Under the pieces are notes generated by a model, which did no database searches, was not told the DNA's origin, and saw only the letters and a list, made by a program, of their open reading frames with translations. Below are positions 1 through 13,000 of a stretch of 64,000 bases of DNA, piece by piece. The DNA is from Echinometra lucunter (taxonomy: Eukaryota > Echinodermata > Echinoidea > Camarodonta > Echinometridae), in contig CM057151.1 of assembly GCA_029962745.1 (NCBI GenBank), positions 10,001,014 to 10,065,013 on the forward strand. The letters run 5' to 3'. Both the position numbers and the translations under genes were made by a program. Positions within the stretch are counted from its first letter, which is position 1, and every line of letters starts with the position of its first letter.

Positions 1-181
1 GTGGTTTAAAGCAGGTTTAAACCATTACCATAGGGTGGTTTAAACCTTTTTTTTTGGTGAATTCTGGCCATAGTGTTCAGGATCTTGACACTGTATACAA
101 GTGTCTCTAAGGCAAAGCCCCCCCCCCCCACCTATCATACATGGAGATCTCTCATTACTCCATACCATTTTCCTAGACCAG

Positions 182-342
182 GGCCCCATTGCATAAAACT
201 TACCATTAATGGTAAGTCTGCCATCAATGGTAACTACCATGGTAACTACCATGGTAACTACCATGGTAACATTGCTCAACAGCCACAAATTCACGGTTTC
301 CATGAAAGTTACCATCAATGGCAAGTTTTATGCAACAGGGCC
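182..342. repeat. Palindromic MITE-like repeat with GGTAACTACCAT units
   Basis: The ends form imperfect inverted repeats (GGGCCCCATTGCATAAAACTT at one side read without its first base, and the reverse complement of GCAAGTTTTATGCAACAGGG at the other). Inside are direct repeats of the 12-mer GGTAACTACCAT. A second copy, split by another element, lies at 45266-45808, so this is a dispersed family. No coding capacity is seen. The region from 343 to 1022 shows AT-rich sequence without a recognisable gene and should be ZWILCH intron or 3' flank. Confidence 0.6.
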
Positions 343-1022
343 TAGGTCTTTTTAAGCTCAGCCTGTTCTATACTACATGTATCCAGAACAAACAGTAAAG
401 CTGGTGGCAAAGCTTTCAAGGATTTCACACCATGATTATGGAATGGCCTTCCATGACTTGTCTGCATGTCCCCTTTATTACATACATACACACACATTGA
501 TATTTATATAGTGCTTTTACATAATTAACATGCTCAAAGCGCTTCACAATAATAAATGAAACAGAATAATCATTTTGCTCTCCCAATGGATGTTTTTAAG
601 ATGAATATAAAAACTTCTTTTCAGTGTTAATTAACTTTATTTAATTCATATGCTTCTTATTTGTACTTTCTAAAGCACTGTGAAACTACTCACATATAAA
701 GATCACTGCAGAAGTTAATTTATTGATTCATCATATTTGGAAGAAATGTTTCATGCATATAATTCACAAAAAACAAAAAACACAGTTGACATAATATAAA
801 TAACATGACATATGTGTACATGCAGAACACCCTCCCTCCTTCCAAAATAAACTGATACATAAATACATGAAACGCAAAAACAATACTACACATAACATAA
901 CACAAAGTAAAACAAAACATAAACAAAAAGGATTCTACCTTATGAAAGGGTCATTCACCTTGTGAAACTATAACATCTTCAGAAATACATGTACATTATA
1001 AATATCCTGTCTTTCCTCTCAC

Positions 1023-4000
1023 CATGGGTTGAATCTCTCCTCTGTTTAGTTCATTGATCACCATGTTAAAGGCTGTAGTGATATCTTCATAACATGAGGC
1101 ATGATTCCTGATGATATTCCATAGTCGTTCAGTGATGTCAAGATCACTTCTATCAAATGCAGCCTTCCAACAAAGCTGAGCATCAAAATCATCACCATCA
1201 TCACCACTCTTGCTCTAAATGATTTTAAAAAGAAAAGAAGAATAAAGAGAAATGAATATATGAATATATATTCCAGGCCTCAAATTTCATAAAATTTGGG
1301 TCACGGCCACTTTTTTGGGAGGGCACATATCCTCTCAGAGGGGCATATATACTCTTAGAGAGGCACCAAGGCCAAAATGGGACCTGACCTACTCGTGCCA
1401 CGGCACAATGCATAAACGCGCATTTACGCTTTGTCCACAGTAGTTCATTCATGCTTCTCACTTATAATTACGCACGGTGGCAGTATCTTAGGGGTTGAAG
1501 CGTAGCTAGAATTTAATTTTTTTGGGGGGGGGGGGGGGCAGCAGTGGGCATGCAAGGTGTGCAAATTAAATATTGAGCATACAAAGTGTACTCCTAGGGG
1601 GAAGGGTGCAGGGAGGGGGGAGTTTCCCCCCTCCCGCACAAAGCGCGGAAGCTCTGAAGTTTCTTTTTCATTCCTTGTCTGCTCCTGCTCTTCCTGCGTT
1701 CTCTTACCCTTTTTTCTTCCCCCTGATGCTTTTTCTTTCTTTCAGGGGTGTGAGTGACCACAAATAAACAGAGCTGAAATCACAAAAGCTCCTATACTTT
1801 TGTACAGAGGAAGTGCACCAAAAGCTGACATTAAGTCGAAAATCAAAACAAAAAAAAAGCTGAAATCAGATTTAAAGCTGAACTCTCACACCCCTGTTCT
1901 TTCTTTTTTTTTTTTTTTTTTGGTGAGACTGCCCTCTGGCTATATATAGATGAATCAAGTAATTCCATTTGAGATTATTATCATTAATTCATGTGGATAA
2001 AGCTTAAAATGAGAAATGAGGGAGGACAGAATCCTAGATCATCTTAAAGTATTTATCACTTGATGAATTGAATTGTTAATTGAGGTGTTTATTTCTTTCC
2101 TTCTCATCCCTTCTCCCCTTTCTTTCTCAAGAAAAATTTGTTACTGTTACAGGACAAGCTGGTGAAGGTGTGTGGTGCTTTGTGGAGTAAATGCAAGAAA
2201 GCAAAACTAAAAATAAAAATGGCCTCAGGCTCAGAGGCAGCACAGAAGAGAAAATGTCCCCTTCTATTATTTATTGGATTGTTGTTAATGTCATTACATA
2301 ATCTTAAGCAAATGAATGTCCAGAAAATAATATTAGCATCTCATGTAAACCAAGCGAAGAAGTGGTTTACATGTTTAATTGAGTACACACTCAGTGCAAG
2401 TACTAGGCCTAAGTAAATTTTCATCACTTCCTATACCCTAACCCAAAACAAAGTAATTTTAAAATGCAGAACTTCACAGAATTAAAGTTTCATCTTTTGG
2501 GGTTCTAATATTTTTTTCTAGATATCACATATCTTCACAAAATATGTTAAAACTAATTATTTAATCAAATACCAACCCTACAATGCCCTAAAAGCTGAAA
2601 AAATAAACTATTACCACAACTGAAAAATCTTGAAATCAGCAGCCCAATGAGGCAGTTTCTGCAGGATAACTCCCCCAGAGCTCGGGGAGCAATTGACTCT
2701 GAAGGAAGGCCTAAAGCCCAAAGCAGCTGACTAAAAACATCGGCGGCGCGCGCTTCTTTAAATAGTAATGATGTTCAGATACTACTCAAGATAAGTTTCA
2801 CTGATTTTTTGAAAAATAAAATCCACACACTATATCAAAATTTTATTAAAATATCGGCACTCAAGACCAGAAATAACCTTGATAATCAGAAGTCAGGGTA
2901 GGAACCGCCAGGTCATTCACTACTTGCACTTACACATACACTACACACTACACTGCACTGGTACATCATCTAACACATGTGGGACTGAGCAGTTACTGAT
3001 ACTGGCCTTCTACGATCATGGCGATATCGCAAACTTCTATTAAGGGTCTCTCCTGTTGTTGAAAAAGGGTGCATTTTGTGTTAATTTTAAATATTTTGTC
3101 ACAAAATAAAAAGGAAAAGTCTGGGTTTTATTTTTTTTAATGTAGCATGAGTTTCTTAGATTGGAGGGCATCAAGGCCACTCAGAAAATTTTGTGGCCGT
3201 AAAACTTCTGATTTTGAGAAGGGCATCACGGCCAGTGGATGGGGCATACCGGCAAATTGCCGATGGCCGGTGGGTATTTCGAGCCCTGATATTCTTTTAC
3301 ACGTATGTCCTCTACAGAGGTAAAACTGTCTTTACTCCCAAATGCAAGCATAAGGATTTGTAGCTATATGTGATATTTAACCAAATTTATACCATACATG
3401 TAGATGGTATATTCTGCCCAAAACTTGTGTGTTGAACAATGTTTTCATACTAAGAATGGTCATATTTTCCCCTTCTGCAACAGACATAGATATCCTCAAT
3501 ATGAAGTTTAATCAATGGAAGACATTCTATGCCAATGCCAAATTCAACAATGAAAAGAGGCATTTTCTAAAGTAAAAATGTCAGTCTTGGAAAAAATTTG
3601 GTTTAGGAGAGTGTTCAAAAATTGAGTGACACGGGGGGGTTCAGCGCAAGTGAAATACACTGTATCAGTGTGAATCTTACCTTATAGATGGGTCCTTCTT
3701 TGATCTCATCTAAAAAGTTCCTGATAAGATCTTGAATGGAGCTGGTCTTTTCTCTTGTTACCCAACTCACTTCTCCAGTCTCCAAGCTATCTGCAAATGT
3801 CTGTGTAAAAAAAGATGAGCAAAGATCTATCAAAATAGGAAAATACAATATGGCATGAGTATAATGTACTAGCAATTCTTCTCTTTATGAAGTTAACATT
3901 TCTTCATTGCAACTTTGAAGGGGGAGGGAAGGTCCACAGACCCCTCATCCTCCTCCAAAAAATGCCTGAAGAAGAGAAAAGAGGAACAGAGAGAGCAACA

Positions 4001-7000
4001 GATATACAAGTAAAACATACCTTCAATAAGCATAATTCTTTGTAAACTTCTAAAGGAGTGTTTCTCATGTCACCAGGCACAGCACGTATTAACTGCAAAA
4101 TACAAAATATTTACGGGAACAGAAAAAGACATTGATATTAATAATTAAGAAACAGTTGTGATATCTTAGATTTTCATGATTATGTTTATGGTAAGAGTGG
4201 TTTTCATGTACCGGTATTACATTTCTTTATTTATACTGGTACTGCAAAAAAAATGGCATAAATATTTTAATATTTCCTTGTTAACTGACCCCTTCAGTCT
4301 ATCAGTCTTTTTACACATATACATCAAATAAACAGGTAAATAAATAAGAAAAAATAAATGAATAAATAAATAACTAAAAAAATCTCTAAATAAATCAATC
4401 AATAAAGCTTTTAATGTACTTACCACTTTGCAGCTGGCATTACGTGGGCTCTCCAGTATCTTCTTGACTTGATTCCATGAACACTCCACTGCTATGTAGG
4501 AGGACTCGCTAGTCTCCGCTATTGTCGCATCTGCACTTAGCTGGCTAACCACTTCATACTGGGCAAAGCCCTGGCTTATGATGTGCTGCATTGAGAAAGG
4601 ATAGTTCAGTAAAGATCAGCAAATCATCTCATTTTTAAAAAAAAGGAATATATAGAATTGTAAGGTGATCAGGATTAAGCTAACAGCACATCATGTACCT
4701 TTTGTGTGTTCTTCACTTCTGAAAAATGACGCAACTAGCACAATGTACCGACATGTCCAAGATTTATCAAATCATAATGAATCACACAAATTAGTATGAA
4801 GAATATGTACATATTCTGTTAACAAGCGTCATCAGTGCCTGAGTAGGCAGATACCCGCACTATAGAAGACTTCATTATTATTATTATTATTATGATATTT
4901 ACATTACCTTTGAGGATAAATCTTCATGACCCTCTAAGATAACCTGATGCAAACTTGGAAGATCTGCCTTGCTAGTAATGGGATCTGTTAGAGTAAAAGT
5001 ACATGTATACATACACAAATACTTTCAGAATAAGACCTAAACAGTAGAATATATGTCAATAACATGAAGTCAAATTGCCCCGACTGATTATGGTAAGACT
5101 GATTTGAAGAAAAAAACTAGATGAATCTTCGACCACGCGTGGTCGAACTTTATGCCTCCGCCATTACCAGATCAGAAATAAATGGCACTTCATGTTGCTT
5201 TATTTTCATTTATACAATGACATCTTTGACCTTGACCTTTGACCTTGTGACCCCCAAATCTAATGAGAGTATTGCCCTTTCCATATGCATACCTGTGCCA
5301 CGTTTGAGGTTGATCGGTCAAATGGTTGTTGAGTTATGGTGAAAACGGACCATTTATATGTACATAATGACCTCTATGACCTTGGACCTTTGACCTTGTG
5401 ACCCCAAAATCTAATCAGATCATTGTCCCTTCCATGTGCATACATGAGCCAAGTTTGAAGCCAATCTGTCAAATGGTTCTTAAGTTATCGCGAGAACGAG
5501 CCATTTTTAAGTGTATTATTACCTCTATGACCTTGACCTTTGACCTTGAGACTCCAAAATCTAATCAGATAATTGTTCCTCCCATATGCATACCTGTGCC
5601 AAGTTTGAGGTTGATCGGTCAAATGTTTGTTGAGTTATGCTGAAAACGAACCATTTCTATGTACACAATGACCTCTATGACCTTTGACCTTTGACCTTGT
5701 GACCCCAAAATCTAATCAGATCATTGTCCCTTCCATGTGCATACATGAGCCAAGTTTGAAGCCAATCTGTCAAATGGTTCTTAAGTTATCGCGAGAACGA
5801 GCCATTTTTATGTGTATTATTAGCTCTATGACCTTGACCTTTGACCTTGAGACTCCAAAATCTAATCAGATCATTGTCCCTCCCATATGCATACACGAGC
5901 CAAGTTTGAAGTTAATCCGTCAAACGGTTCTTAAGTTATCGCGAGAACGAAAACGGGACGGACGGACGGACGGACGGACGGACGACCCGAAAACATAATG
6001 CCTCCGGCAACCACCTACGGTGGGCGGAGGCATAAAAACAACAACACTAGATGCAGAAGGCACAAAATCTATTATTTTTTTCTAAAAATTTATTCATGCT
6101 CCTGAAATTTTTAGATCGTTTACAATCTTTTTTTGCTATAGGTGTAATAATCAGCTTTTAACTAACTGCTTGAAAATAACACTGGATACTTTTTGCAACC
6201 CACATTATAGGCATTATTTGGCAGAAGTACATAATCTTCAAAACATTCATTCCCCTGAAATAAGGGCAATAAGGCTGAACTTAACACAACAGTCCACTAG
6301 ACATGGTCCCTAATGAGTCACTACAGACCATACAAACTTCAAAACATTAACATTAATGAAATTTTTAAAACCAACCATCAGATATGACTGTGGTGATGAT
6401 AAACGGGCTGCTATCCCACTCCAGACTTGAACCAGTATGAGCAGACTCCTGACTTGAACCGGTATGAGCCAGTTCACAGCCAATCAAACTGGTTCTTTCA
6501 GGGTCCTTTCCATCACATAGGATCCACAGAGGAAGGAGCGACTCTGGGTCTACTTGGTTGTTTGCATGCACCATGGGACTATGGAGCATGGTGTACATCG
6601 ATAGAATATTCCTGCATACAACATGCGTGGATAAAATATAAGGACAAGGTGATTTCTCTTTTATATGAGTAAAAGCTAAACATGCTAGAGCATGCAAAGT
6701 GCATGTACATGTTTATATTACAATCCTACAGTGTAGGTTAGGATTTTAGGTTTTTAGGTTTAGGTTAGGACTACAGTTAAGGTTAAGGCAGGGAACAATG
6801 TCTTATCCTGGTCAAAGTTATAAATCCCTTTTAGTACAAGAATTTCCTGTGCAGCAAATATTGCTAGAGCTTGTGTCATATAATTTATCGAAGCATCAAT
6901 CTTACCTAGCATCTTCTACTGGCAAGAGATGACTGTCTTTATCATTCAGAAAACTTAATGTGCTGGTATCCTTCATTTCTTCCTTTGATTCATCCAAATC

Positions 7001-10000
7001 TGACTCCATTGATGTGTCACCATTCTGATGTGATGTATCATTCTGTAAAAGAAAGAAGAATAACAATTACAAAAATAATATTACAGAAGATAATGCTAAT
7101 GTCATGACTGCAGGTCATTAAAGCAAATGAAGATATCAAAGAGTTCTTACTTGTCTGTTTTGTTTCTGTAGCAAAGCTATCATCTTGCTGTGCTTGGTTG
7201 TACAAAGGAGATCTTTCAGGAAAGTCTCCCCAATGGTAGCTGCTTTGATCGACCATCCTTCAACTATCACCTCTGTCTCTTCTGTAGTAGCAATTCTGTT
7301 GAAAGTTGGGGGGGGGGGGGATACAAAGAAAATATGTGGTCAGGAAAGATACTTCAGACTACAATACAGTGTATACATAACACAATTCAATAGAGACCAG
7401 AAATTAGGAAAGCTATCTTTATAGGCATGTGATCCATGTAATTTTCCCCTTTATATTACATTTTTCAATATGAGCTTCTATCAAGATTTTTAAAGATAGG
7501 TGATCTTTCTATCAGGTGATAAAGAAGGTTGGATATCACAGTCACATTAAGTGATTTCAAGTATCACGTGCGGTGTTGGTGTTGGTGTTGAGAGCCTGGA
7601 AAGGCTGCTGAACCGAGCTCCAACACCAACAGTCAGTTTAGATGAACGATACTGATCACCTTATCGATAGCTCAATGGCGACTGATGTCATACTTTACAG
7701 TGAAAAATCTCGATGATAAAATCACTATTACTTGTTTATTCTAATAAACATCATATTGGATTCAAATTGCACAATCATTCAAAGAATCCAAGAGGAAAAA
7801 TATTGCTCTTCCATGGGAAACATATGGTTTTCATACATGTAGTTCAAAGTTGTCTTGATTGTAAAATGGGTTTAACCACCAAGATGTAAAGAGTGGCCGT
7901 AGGAACAGCCTGTTCCGAACTTCCATGAGGGTAGGGACAAGCTCAAGCAGCTGCAATGACATTTAATGATAACAACACCAACACCAACACCAACACCATA
8001 CTTGAAATCATGAATTTCCCGATCCCTAGGGGCTGGTGTTGGTGAATAGGGATTGGGGAATTTACATGTAAACCGTTAACATGAAACGTAGCGTGATACC
8101 AGGTTCAGCAGACGACATTCAACACCAACATGCAACACTGACTACCGGAAATATATCATATTTTGTGAGGTCAATCCCAACACCAGCCTGATTTCAGGTT
8201 CGGTGTTGGAGGCTGGTATTGATGTTCTCACAACACCAACACCAGCCTCCAACACCAAACTTGAAATTATCCATTTTAAAGTAAGGCAAAACTTTCCTCT
8301 CCTATTGAAAAATTCCTATTTTCAAAATCTGTATGTTAACATCTATAGTTTTTACTGTATGAAATGGTTAGACAGTGGGGATTCCGGTGAATAACTTGTT
8401 ACTACAAAACTTCAAATTGTTGTTTGCTGAGGTAACCTGCATGAGGGAGGGTGATTTTGATGGTGTAAGTTAGAGTCTAACCAGACCTAGATCTATGTGC
8501 TTTTGTTTGCACTCTTCTCCAGGATCCACGTAGCTAAATGGCAGCCATGTTGTCTAGATCTACATGTACAGCTTTGATCCAAATGAAGATATATTATTAC
8601 AAAGGCAGTGTATACAGCCACACGCGTGTGTCTTTACCTTACGGCCACACGCGTGTGGTTGTATCCACAGCATCGACATAAGGATACAGCCACACTCAAC
8701 TGAATTCCCACTTATACTATGCGCCGCTACAGCTATCGCTAGTGCAGTGTGTATGTATGCACTGCACAAGCGATGTGTAAATTCATGCGACAGTGTGTTA
8801 CCAAACCCCAAAACTTGGATCGTCACGAAGGTTTTATCTCTTGAAATTCACTGAAATACAAACAATATTGTACTGTATTGTCACCTGCTTGCTGACCAGG
8901 TGAAAATGAAGTGAAAATATTGTTTGTATAATAAGTGAAATCGAGAGATAAACCTTCGTGACGATCCAAGTTTTGTAAGTCGCAACACATACATGTACCA
9001 TCGCATGAATACACATCGCTTGTGCAGTGCAGTGCACACTAGCGATAGCTGTCGCGGCACAGACTTCAAGTTCAAGTGGGAATTCAGACAAGTGTGGCTG
9101 TATCCTCATAGCGATGCTATGGATACAGCCACACATGCGTGTGGCTGTATACACTGCCTAGGGCCTATTAGTATTACAAACATCAAGCTTGTGTATGGTC
9201 AGGAGTCCTAACTTACAGTGTAGCTACAAACTCTGCAAGTACACGCAATGTGAAGTGTTAAATGCGGCAAACTTTCAAAATCAATGTGACTGGGCATTTG
9301 AGCAACAAGAATGTCAATTGTCATGATCAAGGATAGACCGAAGTGTTCTGTCTCTAACACTTCGGTCTAGGCCTAGAGTCTAGAGTCTAGATCTAGATCA
9401 CTTGCACGAATGCCAGGTTATCATCAGATAACCTTGCACTGAATTAGGCCTGTACAGTGGAAATTGCTGACAATAGGAAAGTAGTGTTCTCTGTCACATT
9501 TCTGGGACAGAGCACTCAGGGAGCCATTGGTATGGTGAGCTGTGCAAATTTATGTGAAATGCTGCCCTCTATAGTTGGAGATAGAAATCACTAAAATAAT
9601 CAACAAATTCTTGGAAAATGTTTGCTTTTTACACCCAGTATGATAACATATCCTATTTTCATTCCATTCCTTCAATTGGATCTAAATTATCTTCATCAAA
9701 TGAATTTTGAGAAATCTTTTTCTGATCACTGCTCTTGTTCCTCTGTCCCAGAAATGTGACAGAGAACACTACTTTCCTATTGTCAGCAATTTCCACTGTA
9801 CAGGCCTAATTCAGTGCAAGGTTATCTGATGATAACCTGGCATTCGTGCAAGTGGGGACAGAGGAACAAGAGCAGTGATCAGAAAAAGATTTCTCGAAAT
9901 TCATTTGATGAAAATAATTTAGATCCGATTGAAGGAATGGAATGAAAATAGGATATGTTATCATACTGGGTGTAAAAAGCAAACATTTTCCAAGAATTTG

Positions 10001-13000
10001 TTGATTATTTTAGTGATTTCTATCTCCAACTATAGAGGGCAGCATTTCACATAAATTTGCACTGCTCTGCATACCAATGGCTCCCTGAGTGGATCTAGAT
10101 CAAGGATTGCCAACACTGGCCAAAAAGAATCAGTAATTTTCCTTTGTAGCAGCTCATGTTAGCTGTGGTCTGTTTGTTAAATAATATTGCAGTTTAGATA
10201 GACTTGTAAATAAGGCTCATTTTGGTTTTAATTCCGTTAGCGCAACCCCTTAAGTCTTAGGACCTTTTATTCTCCTTCAGCTCCTTTGTTTACAAACAAT
10301 AAAATTCTCCCACGCTCTGTACGTGACCTTTTTAGGTCCACGTGACTCTTTGTTGTTTCTCGCCACGCGCACGCGCGTGCCCATTTTTTCTGGATGCGCG
10401 CATTCCTTTCTTTTGACATTTCCTTGACTGGCGGTGGTTGCGGTAGCGATGTACGTTCCTGGTGTGCTAAATCAACTTTTGGAGGTAATTTTATGCCTGT
10501 AATTCGTAGTAATCCATTTGTTTCTTTAAGAAATTGTATTAGATAGAGAGATTTTTTAATTATTGTCCTTAGTCTTATTCTAGATTTCTGGCTAGCAATC
10601 ACAGTCTTTTTATATGGATAGATTTTTGATGAATAACAAACACATTTTAGTCCTTCTCGGACATTTTTCCTTTCTGTATTGCTTGGCTGTGATTGGTCAG
10701 ATATTTTTAGCTTTCTGATTGGTGCGTTTTACACCAATCTGATTGGACTAAAGTCTTGTTTGGTAGAAAATTTGGCGGATTGTTTGAAAGGATCACCAGA
10801 AGTTGATAAGTTCGAGAATTAGCGTGAGGTCAACAAGGGCTCTGCTCTTAGTCTTAGCTTTTTTCATTAATTTTTCTTCGCCTTGATAGTTTCGCTCAAT
10901 GCACTGAGCTCGCTTGTCCATTTGAGAACGATATCATCTAGGCCTAACGTCATTTCATGGATTTATTTCGCCAACCGTTTTGATCTATTTACTTTGAACT
11001 AAACTGGCCAGCAAAAGAAAGTACCCACTTCTTTCAAAGGCTGCACACAAAAATTCACCCCATAAAAATAAACAATTTTGTACACAGGTATGGTGCAATA
11101 TCCATTAGTAATCACATATCCAACAGGAAGTGACTATCTTTATCACAAAGAAATAAAATGACATGTACAGCATCTTGGTCACTGAATCAAAAGTCACAAA
11201 ATGTAACAGAATGAGCCGTCCAGGTTTTACACAAAAGTCAATGTCAAAGGATGAAATAAACCAGACACAAACAACAATGTTCAATAAGGTGTATGTCCTC
11301 CTCGTGCCTGGACACATTCCAGGCATCTCTGACGCATGCTTTGGACAAGTTGTCTGGCGTAATCCTGGGGAAGTTCTGTCCATTCCTCCTGCAGAGCTTG
11401 GATCAATGTTTGCCGATTGGTAGGAGGCTGTTCCCTTGATCTCACCCGTCTGCCAAGAACAGCCTCCTACCAATCGGCAAACATTGATCCAAGCTCTGCA
11501 GGAGGAATGGACAGAACTTCCCCAGGACTATGCCAGAAAACTTCTCCAAAGCATGCGTCAGAGATGCCTGGAATGTGTCCAGGCACGAGGAGGACATACA
11601 CATTATTGAACATTGTTATTTGTGTCTGGTTTATTTCATCCTTTGACATTGACTTTTGTGTAAAACCTGGACGGCTCATTCTGTTACATTTTGTGACTTT
11701 TGATTCAGTGACCAAGATGCTGTACATGTCATTTTATTTCTTTGTAATAAAGATAATCACTTCCTGTTGGGTATGTGATTACTAATGGATATTGCACCAT
11801 ACCTGTGTACAAAATTGTTTATTTCTATGGGGTGAATTTTTGTGTGCAGCCTTTGAAAGAAGTGGGTACTTTCTTTTGCTGGCCAGTTTAGATCTAGAGG
11901 TCTAGTTTCTTATTGAGCGATGGACTTGAATTTCGACTGCTCTTCTTAGTAATCGTTTTCTCATCATCGAACAATGTCTTACTCGTCATCATAGAGCTTT
12001 AGAGCTCCACGACATCGGACATTATCTTATATCTTCTTCGTCAACCTCATCGAGTTTAACTTTATTCGATCAACTACATCGAAGTCGAACATTGTCAGTA
12101 TCTTCTTCGTCAATCTCATCGAACTTAACTTTATTCGATCAACTACATCGAAGTCGAACATTGTCATTATCTTCTTCGTCAACCTCATCGAATTTAACTT
12201 TATTCGATCAACGACATCGAAGTAGAACATTGTCATTATCTTCTTCGTCAACCTCATCGAATTTAACTTTATTCGATCAACGACATCGAAGTCGAACATT
12301 GTCATTATCTTCTTCGTCAACCTCATCGAATTTAACTTTATTCTATCAACGACATCGAAGTCGAACATTGTCATTATCTTCTTCGTCAACCTCATCGAAT
12401 TTAACTTTATTCGATCAACGACATCGAAGTAGAACATTGTCATTATCTTCTTCGTCAACCTCATCGTCGAACTTTAGTCGAAGTCGAACATTGGCATCAT
12501 CGTAATCGTCAACCTCGATCATCGAATCCTCGAGTTCTTCGTCATCTGTCTTCACACAGGACTTTCGTCTTTCTCAATTCGCTCTCCACGACTATTTCGC
12601 CTTGGTTTCGGACATTTAACTTTTGGGATCAAACAATCGGATTTTTAATACCTGGAATATTATTTCTTTTCCCTTGGCACAACTTTTGTAAGTAATTCTA
12701 AATAGCGGCGGTCTTTCGCTATAGAAATAGACCACTTTATTATCGTGCTTGTATTTCTTGATTGGTAACTAGCGGCGGTCTTTCGCTATAGAAATAGACC
12801 ATCTTAGCCCATTAATTTCATGAGTGTAAAAATACAATTTACTTGATCTAGATTGGATCTAGAATCTACTGCGATCACAATTTGATGTGTTGATTCTCCT
12901 TGATATTATTAATAAAATAACGAGATCCTGAGAAGAGGACTTTATACCTTGTAGTTCGCTTTTGTTTTATTTCGTTTCGGCTATTTTTTTTTGTATCCTT

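Noticed and set aside
5121..5998. Repeated MTLTFDL...NQIIVP protein frames
   Set aside because: Translation of the 150-base non-coding tandem repeat.
10267..10602. 111-codon minus-strand frame in the LTRs (also 18101-18436)
   Set aside because: Both LTRs carry it only because they are copies; no family motif and no start context.
11105..11785. Two matching 122-codon frames in the Tc1 derivative as a gene pair
   Set aside because: They are the same sequence read on the two arms of the palindrome in a frame other than the transposase one.
12027..12470. CRISPR-like array
   Set aside because: The 69-base units are contiguous without unique spacers and lie in a retrotransposon LTR of a eukaryote.
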